This document shows positions 35,246 to 44,056 of a stretch of 64,000 nt of DNA, in pieces. A program made the position numbers and the translations under genes. This DNA is from Bradyrhizobium sediminis. GTDB lineage: Bacteria; Pseudomonadota; Alphaproteobacteria; Rhizobiales; Xanthobacteraceae. Location of the stretch: contig NZ_CP076134.1 in assembly GCF_018736085.1 (NCBI RefSeq), positions 5,156,501 through 5,220,500 of the forward strand. The letters run 5' to 3'. A model generated the notes under the pieces. It had not been told where the DNA came from and ran no database searches. It was given only the letters and a program-made list of their open reading frames with translations. How positions within the stretch are numbered: position 1 is the first letter of the stretch; every line of letters begins with the position of its first letter.

Positions 35246-36724
35246 CTACGCCCTTGCCCGCTCGGCGCGGACGCTCTGCAGTTCCACCGGCCGGTCTGGG
35301 ATCGTGATCCGGAAGGTGGCGCCAATGGTGCCTTCCACCAGATGGATCTCGCCGCCATGGGCCCGGACCAGTTCGGCGGCAATGGCGAGGCCGAGCCCGC
35401 TGCCGCCGGGTCGCCCAGAGGTCTGGAACGCCTCGAACAGGTGTTCGCGGGCCTTTGGCGGGACGCCGGGGCCGGTGTCGGAAACTTCCATGATGGCAAC
35501 CGAACCCTCGCGGCGGCCGGTGATGCGAATCTGCATGGCCGCGGCGTCGCTTTTCGGGCGGCTTTCGAGCGCCTGCGCGGCGTTGCGCACGAGGTTGAGC
35601 AGCACCCGGAACAGCTGGTCGGGGTCGGCGTCGACCGAGAGTCCGCGCTCGATCGCGCTGATCCAGCCGATCGACGCCTCGGTGGCGAGCCCTGCGGATT
35701 CCCGCACCTCGGCCACCACAGGCTCGATCAGCGTCATGCGGCGGTCGGGCGAGGCCTCCTGGGCGCGGCCATAGGACAAGGTCGACTGGCAGAACGCGAT
35801 GGCGCGCTCCAGCGAGCGCATCAGTTTCGGCGCAAAGCGCTGCACCCGGGGATCGGGCACGCTGGCGAGCTGGTCCGACAACAGCTGCGAGGACGCCAGA
35901 AGATTGCGCAGATCGTGGTTGATCTTGGATACCGCGAGGCCAAGCGCGGCGAGCCGGCTCTTCTGATGCAGCATCGACACCAGATCGCGCTGCATGTCGG
36001 ACAATTCGCGCTCGGCGACGCCGATCTCGTCGCCGCGCTGGCTGGGCACGATGATGTGGGCCGAACTCTCGGGATTTTCATGGAATCCGACCAGGCTCGC
36101 GGTCAGCCGCCGCATCGGCCGCACGAACAGGTAATGCAAGGCAAGGTAGACGAGGCCTGCGGTCAATCCCGCGATCAGCAGCGATACCACCAGCACGTTG
36201 CCGGAAAAGCGGTACATCGCCTGGCGCAGCGGCGCTTCGTCGATCACCACCTCGATGAACTGGGCGCCGCCCGGCGCCGGCCCGACCACGCGGATCGTTT
36301 GATTGCCGGTTTCCAGCATGATCTCGAACGCATCGACGATGGCCGACCACACCGTGATCTCGCGCATGTCGACGTCGTGGTCGATCGCGGGCGGCAAATC
36401 GGCGCTGGCGAGCAGCCGGCGCTGCTGCCCCATCTTGATAGCGACCGCGCGGGCGCCGATGCTTTTCAGGATTTGCCGCGACAGTGACTCCGGAACCATG
36501 CCCAACGGGGCGGCATCCAGCACCAGCGCGGCGGTATTGGCCGCGGCGAGCCGGTCGTTCAGCCGGTTCATCCTGAAATTGGCGATCGCCGGCACGTAGA
36601 TCATGAGCCCTGCGATCATCACCAGCGGAATGGTCAGCAGCAGCAGCTTGCCGGACAGACCAAGCCGGCGCGACGGCCCGGGCCGCGGCGTTTCGGTGGC
36701 TGGCTGTGGGTCGGTCACTGACAC
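35246..36724 (-). CDS. Membrane sensor histidine kinase, orphan
   Basis: 492 residues. TM helices at about 25-47 and 176-200 enclose a 130-residue periplasmic sensor region; a HAMP-like linker follows, then the phosphoacceptor H270 in VSKINHDLRNLLAS and a HATPase domain with N box NLVRNAAQAL, G1 DTGPGVPP and G2 GGSGLGLAIA. The H-box HDLRN and the placement of a short dimerisation helix match the HDRN-type kinases of alphaproteobacteria. No response regulator lies next to it. Cognate signal unknown. Confidence 0.92.
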   Translation of the reverse strand: MSVTDPQPATETPRPGPSRRLGLSGKLLLLTIPLVMIAGLMIYVPAIANFRMNRLNDRLAAANTAALVLDAAPLGMVPESLSRQILKSIGARAVAIKMGQQRRLLASADLPPAIDHDVDMREITVWSAIVDAFEIMLETGNQTIRVVGPAPGGAQFIEVVIDEAPLRQAMYRFSGNVLVVSLLIAGLTAGLVYLALHYLFVRPMRRLTASLVGFHENPESSAHIIVPSQRGDEIGVAERELSDMQRDLVSMLHQKSRLAALGLAVSKINHDLRNLLASSQLLSDQLASVPDPRVQRFAPKLMRSLERAIAFCQSTLSYGRAQEASPDRRMTLIEPVVAEVRESAGLATEASIGWISAIERGLSVDADPDQLFRVLLNLVRNAAQALESRPKSDAAAMQIRITGRREGSVAIMEVSDTGPGVPPKAREHLFEAFQTSGRPGGSGLGLAIAAELVRAHGGEIHLVEGTIGATFRITIPDRPVELQSVRAERARA

Positions 36725-36925
36725 GAATCTGCCTCGATAGCGCGGATTCGAGGATGCGTTTGGCCCTCGTACCGGTCAAATTACGGATCGCTAATGTCCG
36801 CCTGTTCCGGATCTAATGGGCAGGCGGGCGGGTCGCCATCCTCACCCTCAAAAACACCACGAAAATCGATATATTCGCGCCAATTGCGCCGTTTCGAAGG
36901 GCTTCAATTGCGGCATCCCGCAACA

Positions 36926-36954
36926 TTGACGAAAACAGGACGCTCCCGTATAAG
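36926..36954 (+). promoter_or_regulatory. Sigma-70 promoter of the rpmH-rnpA-yidC operon
   Basis: TTGACG at 36926-36931, a 17-base spacer and TATAAG at 36949-36954, close to consensus, 140 bases before rpmH. It leaves a leader of about 130 bases. The remaining part of the 369-base gap (36725-37093) shows nothing else clear. Confidence 0.8.
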
Positions 36955-37093
36955 CCGCGCCAACTGTCCGCGATGACCCGGTCCGACCGGGGCGGCTCGT
37001 TTTTGGGCCGGAAACGGCCCGTTCGGGGCCGAACAGCATCACCGGACTTACCTCATTAATCAGGCAAATTGCCCGGTCAGCGGAGAACGACCC

Positions 37094-37228
37094 GTGAAGC
37101 GGACTTATCAACCCAGCAAACTGGTGCGCAAGCGCCGTCACGGCTTCCGCGCCCGTCTGGCGACCGCCGGCGGCCGCAAGGTCCTCGCCGCGCGCCGCGC
37201 CCGGGGCCGCAAGCGTCTGAGCGCCTGA
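37094..37228 (+). CDS. rpmH: 50S ribosomal protein L34
   Basis: 44 residues, too short for most gene lists. Reads [20 protein letters not shown] and ends GRKRLSA, an exact L34 pattern. The start codon is GTG with GGAG about eight bases before. L34 sits near the peptide exit side of the large subunit. First gene of the conserved rpmH-rnpA-yidC order. Confidence 0.97.
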   Translation: MKRTYQPSKLVRKRRHGFRARLATAGGRKVLAARRARGRKRLSA

Positions 37229-37253
37229 GCCCGGGCTTCCCGGAGATTCCATC

Positions 37254-37610
37254 ATGGATCGGCTAAGGCAGCGGGCGGACTTCCTCGCCGTTGCCAATGG
37301 CGCGCGGGCCAACAGCGCTGCCTTCGTGCTGCAGGGCCGCCGCCGCGACGATGACGGTCCGATCCGGATCGGCTTTACGGTCACCAAAAAGAACGGCACC
37401 GCCACCGAGCGCAATCGCATCCGGCGCAGGCTTCGCGAGTTGGTGAAGCGGCTGGACGTCATATCCATGCGACCGCACAGTGATTATGTGCTAGTCGGCC
37501 GTCGGGCCGCGCTTACCTGCGACTTTGCGACCATGCTCGACGATCTCCGCTCGGCGCTGCATCGCCTCGAGCGGCAGCCATCCAGGACGGCAAGCCGCCA
37601 TCCGAATTGA
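37254..37610 (+). CDS. rnpA: Ribonuclease P protein component
   Basis: 118 residues. The RNR motif region (TERNRIRRRLREL near 50-62) and the start LRQRADFLAV are diagnostic. Helps the RNase P RNA mature tRNA 5' ends. 25 bases after rpmH and 18 bases before yidC; the small yidD gene found between rnpA and yidC in many bacteria is absent here. Tail TASRHPN is short. Confidence 0.96.
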   Translation: MDRLRQRADFLAVANGARANSAAFVLQGRRRDDDGPIRIGFTVTKKNGTATERNRIRRRLRELVKRLDVISMRPHSDYVLVGRRAALTCDFATMLDDLRSALHRLERQPSRTASRHPN

Positions 37611-37628
37611 ATGACGAGACCTTGAACG

Positions 37629-39494
37629 ATGACCGATAATCGCAACACCATCCTCGCCGTCATTCTGTCCGGCCTCGTGCTGATCGGCTGGCAATATTTC
37701 TACAATGTCCCGCAGATGGAGAAGCAGCGCGCGCAGCAGGCCCAGAGCGAACTGGCCAAGCCCGCGCCGCAGGCCGGCACTCCGGCCACCCCCTCGACCA
37801 CGCCGCAGGCCGGCACGCCGTCAGCCAATGCGCCCGCGCCGAGCCAGCCGGCATCGGCGCCGCTGGTGGTCACCCGCGAGGTCGCCATCAACGCCAACCC
37901 GCGCATCAAGATCGAGACCCCGCGGGTCTCCGGCAGCATTTCCCTGAAGGGCGCGCGAATCGACGATCTGGCGCTGGTGCAGTTCCGCAACACCGTCGAT
38001 CCCAAATCGCCCGCGATCGTGCTGTTCTCGCCTTCCGGCACGGCGACGCCCTATTACGCGGAATTCGGCTGGGTCGCCGCCGCCGGCTCGACGGTGCGGA
38101 TACCCGACCAGAACACGTTATGGCAGCAGGAAGGCTCGGGCAGCCTTGCGCCGAACAGCCCGGTGACGCTGAAATACGACAATGGCGACGGCCTCACCTT
38201 CCGCCGCACCATTTCGATCGACGAGCGCTACCTCTTCACCATCAAGGACGACGTCACCAATATCGGCAATGCGCCGGTCACACTCTATCCGTTCGCGCTG
38301 ATCTCGCGGCACGGCACCCCGCATGTCGAGGGCTATTACATCCTGCATGAAGGCCTGATCGGCTATCTCGGCGAGCAGGGCCTGCAGGAATACGGCTACA
38401 AGAAAATCGACGACGACAAGGTGAAGACCTTCAACGTCACCAACGGCTGGCTCGGCATCACCGACAAGTACTGGGCCTCGGCGCTGCTCCCGGACACCAC
38501 AGCGAAGCTGCAGGCGCGGTTCTCGTCCAACCTGGTCGGCGCCACGCGCACCTATCAGACCGACTATCTGCAGGATCCGCAGACCATCGCGATCGGCGGC
38601 ACCGGCTCTTCCAATGCGCGGCTGTTCGCCGGCGCCAAGGAAGCCAGCGTCGTCGGCATCAATTTTCCGTTCGCCGGCCTCGGCGGCTACAACAAGCAGC
38701 TTGCGCTGAACCACTTCGATCTCCTGATCGACTGGGGCTGGTTCTATTTCATCACCAAGCCGATGTTCCTGGCGCTGGACTTCTTCTTCCACCTGGTCGG
38801 CAATTTCGGCGTCTCCATCCTGCTGGTGACCGTGCTGGTGAAGCTGCTGTTCTTCCCGCTGGCCAACAAGTCCTACGCGTCGATGGCGAAGATGAAGTCG
38901 GTGCAGCCGCAGCTGGCCGCGCTGAAGGAGCGCTTTCCCGACGACAAGGTGAAGCAGCAGCAGGAGATGATGGAGATCTACAAGAAGGAGAAGATCAACC
39001 CGGTCGCCGGTTGTCTTCCCGTCCTATTGCAGATTCCGGTGTTCTTCTCGCTCTACAAGGTGCTGTTCGTCACCATCGAAATGCGCCACGCGCCGTTCTA
39101 CGGCTGGATCAAGGACCTGTCGGCACCCGATCCAACCACGATCTTCAACCTGTTCGGACTTCTTCCGTTCGATCCGATGACGCTCGGACCGGCGATTGGC
39201 CCGTATCTGATGCTCGGCGTCTGGCCGATCATCATGGGGCTCACGATGTGGTTCCAGATGAAGCTCAATCCGACGCCGCCGGATCCGACCCAGAAGATGA
39301 TCTTCGACTGGATGCCGCTGATCTTCACCTTCATGCTCGCCTCGTTCCCGGCCGGCCTCGTGATCTACTGGGCGTGGAACAACCTGCTTTCGGTGCTGCA
39401 GCAGAGCTACATCATGCGCCGCAACGGCGTGAAGGTGGAATTGTTCGACAACCTCAAGGCCACGTTCGCCAAGAAGGCCGTCGAGAAGACGTGA
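37629..39494 (+). CDS. yidC: Membrane protein insertase YidC
   Basis: 621 residues. N-terminal TM helix (about 6-25), a Pro/Ala/Gln-rich linker, the large periplasmic beta-sandwich domain (about 75-360), then five C-terminal TM helices with the conserved hydrophilic-groove region (FGVSILLVTVLVKLLFFPLA near 390) and the coiled-coil cytoplasmic loop MKSVQPQLAALKERFPDDK. Inserts Sec-dependent and independent membrane proteins. Full length for the gram-negative family. Confidence 0.97.
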   Translation: MTDNRNTILAVILSGLVLIGWQYFYNVPQMEKQRAQQAQSELAKPAPQAGTPATPSTTPQAGTPSANAPAPSQPASAPLVVTREVAINANPRIKIETPRVSGSISLKGARIDDLALVQFRNTVDPKSPAIVLFSPSGTATPYYAEFGWVAAAGSTVRIPDQNTLWQQEGSGSLAPNSPVTLKYDNGDGLTFRRTISIDERYLFTIKDDVTNIGNAPVTLYPFALISRHGTPHVEGYYILHEGLIGYLGEQGLQEYGYKKIDDDKVKTFNVTNGWLGITDKYWASALLPDTTAKLQARFSSNLVGATRTYQTDYLQDPQTIAIGGTGSSNARLFAGAKEASVVGINFPFAGLGGYNKQLALNHFDLLIDWGWFYFITKPMFLALDFFFHLVGNFGVSILLVTVLVKLLFFPLANKSYASMAKMKSVQPQLAALKERFPDDKVKQQQEMMEIYKKEKINPVAGCLPVLLQIPVFFSLYKVLFVTIEMRHAPFYGWIKDLSAPDPTTIFNLFGLLPFDPMTLGPAIGPYLMLGVWPIIMGLTMWFQMKLNPTPPDPTQKMIFDWMPLIFTFMLASFPAGLVIYWAWNNLLSVLQQSYIMRRNGVKVELFDNLKATFAKKAVEKT

Positions 39495-39500
39495 CAACGA

Positions 39501-39602
39501 CCCTCATCCCGAGGAGTGTGCTCTGGCGCGCGTCTCGAGGGATGGGCCACGGGCCTCATGGTTCGAGACGGCGCTGAAAAAGCGCCTCCTCACCATGAAG
39601 GG
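39501..39602. repeat. Intergenic repeat (CCCTCATCC...ACCATGAAGG type)
   Basis: About 100 bases between yidC and engB, starting CCCTCATCCCGAGGAG and ending CCTCCTCACCATGAAGG, with inner GGGATGGGCC and its partner GGGCCTCATGG. The outer halves are imperfect complements. It carries the ATG of the longest engB frame, so that start is probably not used. Confidence 0.65.
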
Positions 39603-39618
39603 CACAGAAAGCCTGCGC

Positions 39619-40269
39619 ATGACCGCCGAACCCGATGCTGACCTGATCGAGCAGGGCAGAAAACTGTTCGCCGGCGACTGGCAGTTCATCTGGGCCTCGC
39701 CCTCGATCGAAACGCTGCCGCCGATGGCGGGCGTGGAGGTCGCGTTCGCCGGCCGTTCCAATGTCGGCAAATCCAGCCTGATCAACGCGCTGACCGGCCG
39801 CAACGCGCTGGCGCGGACCTCGCATACGCCGGGCCGCACCCAGGAACTGATCTTCTTCGAAGCCCCAGACAAAATGGGCTTCCGGCTGGTCGACATGCCC
39901 GGCTACGGCTACGCCTCCGCGCCAAAGGCGAAAGTCGCGTCATGGACCGCGTTGATCCACAAATTCCTGCAGGGCCGCGCCAGCCTGGCGCGGGTCTATG
40001 TGCTGATCGATGCCCGGCACGGCCTCAAGGAGGTCGATCTCGACGTGCTGAAGACGCTCGATAAATCCGCCGTCAGCTATCAGGTCGTGCTCACCAAGGC
40101 CGATCAGGTGAAGCCGGCCGAACTGGAGCAGCGCGTCGTCGACATCAAGGCGGCGCTGGCCAAACATCCAGCCGCCTTTCCGGACATCCTGGTCACCTCC
40201 TCGCGCACCGGTGCCGGCATGCCGGAATTGCGCGCCGCCATGGTGCGACTGCTCGCCGAGCGGAGTTGA
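39619..40269 (+). CDS. engB: Ribosome biogenesis GTPase EngB (YihA/YsxC)
   Basis: 216 residues. G1 GRSNVGKSS at 45-53, G3 DMPGYG, and G4 TKAD are intact. Acts in 50S subunit assembly. Start chosen at MTAEPDADL: the earlier ATG at 39595 is inside an intergenic repeat, and the MTxxxxADLI start agrees with related proteins. Follows yidC on the same strand with a repeat between them. Confidence 0.95.
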   Translation: MTAEPDADLIEQGRKLFAGDWQFIWASPSIETLPPMAGVEVAFAGRSNVGKSSLINALTGRNALARTSHTPGRTQELIFFEAPDKMGFRLVDMPGYGYASAPKAKVASWTALIHKFLQGRASLARVYVLIDARHGLKEVDLDVLKTLDKSAVSYQVVLTKADQVKPAELEQRVVDIKAALAKHPAAFPDILVTSSRTGAGMPELRAAMVRLLAERS

Positions 40270-40271
40270 CG

Positions 40272-40646
40272 ATGGAAGCGCGGCTGTCCCGCATCCTGAT
40301 CGTGCTGGCCGGCGTCATGGGCGCCGACGGCGTGATCCTGGCGGCGGCCTCCGCGCATCAGGCCGATGCCGCGCGGCTGGCGTCGGCGTCATCGATGCTG
40401 CTGTTTCACGCCCTGGCCGTGCTCGGCACCGCGGCGCTGGCCGAGCGCGGCATCATTCATGCCCGGATCGGAATCCTGGCCGCATGGGGCTTTGTCCTCG
40501 CCACTGCCCTGTTCGCCGGCGACCTGACGCTGCGGCAATATGCCGGCCACGGGCTGTTCCCCTTTGCCGCCCCGACCGGCGGCACGCTTTTGATCGCGAG
40601 CTGGCTGGCGCTGGCCGTGGCCGCCGCATGGCCGCGGCGGAATTGA
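40272..40646 (+). CDS. DUF423-family small membrane protein
   Basis: 124 residues with about four hydrophobic segments; the order of GVILAAASAHQ near residue 20, ALAVLGTAAL, GILAAWGFVLATALFAGDL and FPFAAPTGGTLLIASWLALA matches the DUF423 (YwdK/YgdD) family. Function unknown. ATG two bases after the engB stop, so the genes are coupled; an overlapping TTG at 40266 would add two residues. Confidence 0.9.
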   Translation: MEARLSRILIVLAGVMGADGVILAAASAHQADAARLASASSMLLFHALAVLGTAALAERGIIHARIGILAAWGFVLATALFAGDLTLRQYAGHGLFPFAAPTGGTLLIASWLALAVAAAWPRRN

Positions 40647-40660
40647 CGCCGTTCTTCCTT

Positions 40661-40800
40661 CTCCCCCTGTGGGAGAAGGTGGCGCGCTTTGGAGCGCATT
40701 TGCGCTCTTGAGCGCGTCGGATGAGGGGTCCGCATCCGCGGAGAGAACCCCTCACCCGCCTTCGCTTCGCGAAGCCACCCTCTCCCACAAGGGGAGAGGG
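40661..40800. repeat. Intergenic repeat (CTCCCCCTGTGGGAGAAGG ... CCCTCTCCCACAAGGGG type)
   Basis: 140 bases between the DUF423 gene and argB with inverted termini (CTCCCCCTGTGGGAG and CTCCCACAAGGGGAG). Related copies lie at 49946-50131 and, in weaker form, at 60473-60655. No gene. Confidence 0.8.
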
Positions 40801-40876
40801 TGAAAACCTCCACTTTGCGCCTCGTCGACCAATCAGATAGAAACCGCCCCACCCCAGAGACCAAGAGACCCGCTTC

Positions 40877-41773
40877 ATGACCGACGCGCCGCAAATCAGT
40901 CCACTCGATCAGGCCCGCATCCTGTCCGAGGCGCTGCCGCACATGCAGCAGTATGACGAGGAAACCATCGTCATCAAATATGGCGGCCATGCCATGGGGG
41001 CGGAAGAAACCGCCAAGGCGTTCGCCCGCGACATCGTTCTTCTGGAACAGACCGCGATCAATCCTGTCGTTGTGCATGGCGGCGGGCCGCAGATCGCGAC
41101 CATGCTGAAGCGGCTCGGCATCCAGTCCGAATTCGCCGCCGGCCTGCGCATCACCGACGCCGCCACCATCGAGATCGTCGAGATGGTGCTGGCCGGTTCG
41201 ATCAACAAGCAGCTGGTCGGCTACATCAACGAGGCCGGCGGCAAGGCGGTCGGCCTGTGCGGCAAGGACGGCAACATGGTGATGGCGTCGAAGGCGACGC
41301 GCTCGATGGTCGATCCGGATTCGAACATCGAGAAGGTGGTCGATCTCGGCTTCGTCGGCGAACCCGAGAAGGTCGATCTCACGCTGTTGAACCAGCTGAT
41401 CGGCCATGAACTGATCCCGGTGCTGGCACCGCTGGCGACATCGCAAAGCGGGCAGACCTTCAACGTCAACGCCGACACCTTTGCCGGCGCGGTTGCCGGC
41501 GCGCTCAAGGCCAAGCGGCTGCTGCTCCTGACCGACGTTCCCGGCGTGCTCGACAAGTCGAAGAAGCTGATTCCCGAACTGTCGGTGAAGGAGGCGCGCA
41601 AGCTGATCGCCGACGGCACCATTTCCGGCGGCATGATTCCCAAGGTCGAGACCTGCATCTACGCGCTCGAGCAGGGCGTGCAGGGCGTCGTCATCATCGA
41701 CGGCAAGACGCCGCACGCCGTGCTGCTCGAACTGTTCACCAACCAGGGCACCGGCACGCTGATCCACAAGTGA
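40877..41773 (+). CDS. argB: Acetylglutamate kinase
   Basis: 298 residues. N-terminal KYGGHAMG, the substrate site [15 protein letters not shown] and the metal/ATP region [10 protein letters not shown] are present. Catalyses phosphorylation of N-acetylglutamate in arginine synthesis. Weak ribosome binding site (AGAGA) just upstream. A GTGA overlap at 41770-41773 connects its stop to the longest frame of the following gene. Confidence 0.97.
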   Translation: MTDAPQISPLDQARILSEALPHMQQYDEETIVIKYGGHAMGAEETAKAFARDIVLLEQTAINPVVVHGGGPQIATMLKRLGIQSEFAAGLRITDAATIEIVEMVLAGSINKQLVGYINEAGGKAVGLCGKDGNMVMASKATRSMVDPDSNIEKVVDLGFVGEPEKVDLTLLNQLIGHELIPVLAPLATSQSGQTFNVNADTFAGAVAGALKAKRLLLLTDVPGVLDKSKKLIPELSVKEARKLIADGTISGGMIPKVETCIYALEQGVQGVVIIDGKTPHAVLLELFTNQGTGTLIHK

Positions 41774-42954
41774 AGAACCGAGCGGCCAAGCGAATGAAAG
41801 CCGTCATGGCCGGATTTATTCCGGCCATCCACGTCTTGCTTTCTGGCCGCAAGGAAGACGTGGATACCCGGGACATCTGCGCGAAGACGCGCTTCGCGCT
41901 TTGGCCCGGGCATGACGACCTTAGGGCCACGCGGACCTCTTCGTCGGTCCTGCGTTCTGTGCTGAGCTCGTTGCCCGCGGCAGTGATCTCCTACCTCTTC
42001 TCAGCCGTACCCGCCTACGCCGACCTGAAACTCTGCAACCGCATGAGCTATGTGGTCGAGGCCGCCATCGGCATCGACGACAAGGCCGCCACCGCGACCC
42101 GCGGCTGGTTCCGCATCGATCCGGCGGCGTGCCGCATCGTCGCACAGGGCACGCTGACCGCCGACCGCATCCTGCTCAATGCCCGCGCGCTCGGCGTTTA
42201 CGGCTCCTCGCCGGTGCCGCAGAGCGGCAACGACACGCTGTGCATCGCACCCGACAATTTCGTCATTGCAGCGGCGCGCCAGTGCCGCCACGGACAGACG
42301 CCGGCGCCGTTTACCCAGATCCATCCGACGCAGACCGACGACGGCAATCTGGTCGCCTATCTCGCCGAAGACAGCGAATATGACGACGAGCAGGCGAGGC
42401 TCGCCGGCATCCAGCGGCTCCTGGTGATCGCGGGCTACGATGCGGCGCCGATCGACGGCGTCGACGGCCCGAAGACGCAAGCAGCGCTGGCGGCGTTCCT
42501 GAAGAACCGCGGGCTGACGGCCGATGTCGTGCAATCGCCGAAATTCTTTGCGACCATGATCGAGGCGGTGCAGTCGCCGTCTTCCACCGGGCTGACCTGG
42601 TGCAACGACACCCCGCACAAGATCATGGCTGCGGTCGGCACCGACGACGGCAAGACCTTGACCAGCCGCGGCTGGTACCGCATCGACCCCGGCAAGTGCC
42701 TGCATCCCGACGTGACGGGCCAGCCGAAGCAGGTCTTCAGTTTCGCCGAGGCCGTCGACGGCGAGAACCGCGCGCTCAGGATCAAGGACCGGCCGCTGAA
42801 CTGGGGCGGCGCCACCCAGCTTTGCACGCGCGAGAGCAAGTTCGAGATCAGCGATCAAAGCGAGTGCGGCAACCGCGGGCTCACCGTGACCGGCTTTGCC
42901 GCCGTCGACATGAGCGGCGGCGGCAAGACCCTGCGCTTTGCGATGCCGAAATAA
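41770..42954 (+). CDS. Double DUF1036 protein with central peptidoglycan-binding-like domain; start uncertain
   Basis: Two DUF1036 copies ([20 protein letters not shown] and [20 protein letters not shown], each followed by RGWFRIDP or RGWYRIDP) flank a peptidoglycan-binding-like helical module ([20 protein letters not shown]). Probably periplasmic: a signal peptide-like stretch [19 protein letters not shown] precedes the first copy. The longest frame starts at GTG 41770 overlapping argB, but residues up to about 50 come from an intergenic repeat (41802-41917). No strong start is seen between the repeat and the signal peptide; GTG at 41959 is one option. So either the repeat now supplies the 5' end or the true start codon was lost. 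Confidence 0.7.
   Translation: MKNRAAKRMKAVMAGFIPAIHVLLSGRKEDVDTRDICAKTRFALWPGHDDLRATRTSSSVLRSVLSSLPAAVISYLFSAVPAYADLKLCNRMSYVVEAAIGIDDKAATATRGWFRIDPAACRIVAQGTLTADRILLNARALGVYGSSPVPQSGNDTLCIAPDNFVIAAARQCRHGQTPAPFTQIHPTQTDDGNLVAYLAEDSEYDDEQARLAGIQRLLVIAGYDAAPIDGVDGPKTQAALAAFLKNRGLTADVVQSPKFFATMIEAVQSPSSTGLTWCNDTPHKIMAAVGTDDGKTLTSRGWYRIDPGKCLHPDVTGQPKQVFSFAEAVDGENRALRIKDRPLNWGGATQLCTRESKFEISDQSECGNRGLTVTGFAAVDMSGGGKTLRFAMPK
41802..41917. repeat. Intergenic repeat (CGTCATGGCCGG type) inside the 5' end of the DUF1036 gene
   Basis: Starts CGTCATGGCCGGATT, holds CCGGCCATCCACGTCTT, and ends CCCGGGCATGACG. Same family as the copies at 46.1, 47.9, 55.4 and 62.9 kb. Confidence 0.8.
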
Positions 42955-42973
42955 GTTGTCCAGTATATTTTCT

Positions 42974-43111
42974 CGTCGTCCCCGCGAACGCGGGGACCCA
43001 TAGCCACCGGCCCCAATTGGAATCGCAAATGCCAGCAACAATCGCGCGTAACTCGCACCGCCCTCACGATAACCGGCACGGCGTATGGGTCCCGGCGTTC
43101 GCCGGGACGAC
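42974..43111. repeat. Intergenic repeat (CGTCGTCCCCGCGAACGCGGGGACCC type)
   Basis: Begins CGTCGTCCCCGCGAACGC and ends GCGTTCGCCGGGACGAC, flanking a 90-base interior. A sister copy lies at 43840-43960. Fills the 171-base gap between the DUF1036 gene and the HAD gene. Confidence 0.8.
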
Positions 43112-43125
43112 AAGGTGAGAGAGCG

Positions 43126-43821
43126 ATGAGAACGCCCCGCCCCTTCACCCATATCGACACCTGGGTGTTCGATCTCGACAACACGCTGTATCCGCATCAC
43201 GTCAATCTGTGGCAGCAGGTCGATGCGCGGATCGGCGAGTTCGTCAGCGCCTGGCTGAAGATATCCGCCGAAGAAGCCCGCGTGGTCCAGAAGGATTATT
43301 ACCGCCGCTACGGCACCACCATGCGCGGCATGATGACCGAACACGGCGTGCACGCCGACGACTACCTCGCCTATGTGCATCGAATAGACCATTCGCCGCT
43401 GGAGCCAAATCCGGCGATGGGCGCTGCGATCGCCAGACTCCCCGGGCGCAAGCTGATCCTGACCAACGGCTCGACCGACCATGCCGATGCGGTGCTGCAG
43501 CGGCTCGGCATCGGTGAACATTTCGAGGCGGTGTTCGACATCATCGCCGCCGAGCTGGAGCCGAAGCCGGCGCCGCAGACCTATCGGAAATTCCTCAGGG
43601 ATCACGGGGTCACCCCCGAAACCTCGGCGATGTTCGAGGATCTGGCGCGCAACCTCGCGGTGCCGCACCAGCTCGGCATGACCACGGTGCTGGTGGTGCC
43701 CGACGGCAGCCAGGACGTGGTGCGCGAGGACTGGGAACTCGAAGGCCGCGATGCCGCCCATGTCGATCACGTCACGGATGATCTGACGGGGTTCTTGGAG
43801 AAGGTGGGCGCGACGCGGTAA
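43126..43821 (+). CDS. HAD-family pyrimidine 5'-nucleotidase-like protein
   Basis: 231 residues. Catalytic DxD is Asp16-Leu-Asp18 in VFDLDNTLYP; motif II LTNGS near 120, the motif III lysine in ELEPKPAP near 145 and motif IV MFEDLARN follow. The order and the cap region (LWQQVDARIGEF) match the SDT1/YjjG-like pyrimidine nucleotidase group. Start fixed by AAGGTGAGAGAG just before ATG. Probably releases phosphate from pyrimidine nucleotides; substrate is not certain. Confidence 0.9.
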   Translation: MRTPRPFTHIDTWVFDLDNTLYPHHVNLWQQVDARIGEFVSAWLKISAEEARVVQKDYYRRYGTTMRGMMTEHGVHADDYLAYVHRIDHSPLEPNPAMGAAIARLPGRKLILTNGSTDHADAVLQRLGIGEHFEAVFDIIAAELEPKPAPQTYRKFLRDHGVTPETSAMFEDLARNLAVPHQLGMTTVLVVPDGSQDVVREDWELEGRDAAHVDHVTDDLTGFLEKVGATR

Positions 43822-43839
43822 GCCATCACTCTATCGACT

Positions 43840-43960
43840 CGTCGTCCCGGCGAACGCCGGGACCCATAATCCCGGTCATCTGTTTTTGAAAGAAGCCGTT
43901 TGAACATTGTGCCTAACAATACCGCCGCGGAGTATGGGTCCCGGCGTTCGCCGGGACGAC
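43840..43960. repeat. Intergenic repeat, second copy of CGTCGTCCCGGCGAACGCC type
   Basis: Starts CGTCGTCCCGGCGAACGCC and ends with the complement GGCGTTCGCCGGGACGAC; interior about 85 bases. Same family as 42974-43111. Confidence 0.82.
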
Positions 43961-44056
43961 AGCAGGGCGAGTCTTGACTCTCCGCCGACAAATCCCGACA
44001 AAAGCCCTCCCAAATCGCCGCCCTGATTGCCCCGCGCGCTCCCCAAGGAAATCTCG

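Noticed and set aside
40661..40800. CRISPR array or tandem repeats
   Set aside because: Repeats are inverted and single-copy per site, with no regular spacers; no CRISPR array is in the window.
41770..41958. Reading the whole 41770-41958 stretch as native coding sequence
   Set aside because: Most of it is an intergenic repeat; it is kept only as one possible start in the DUF1036 entry.
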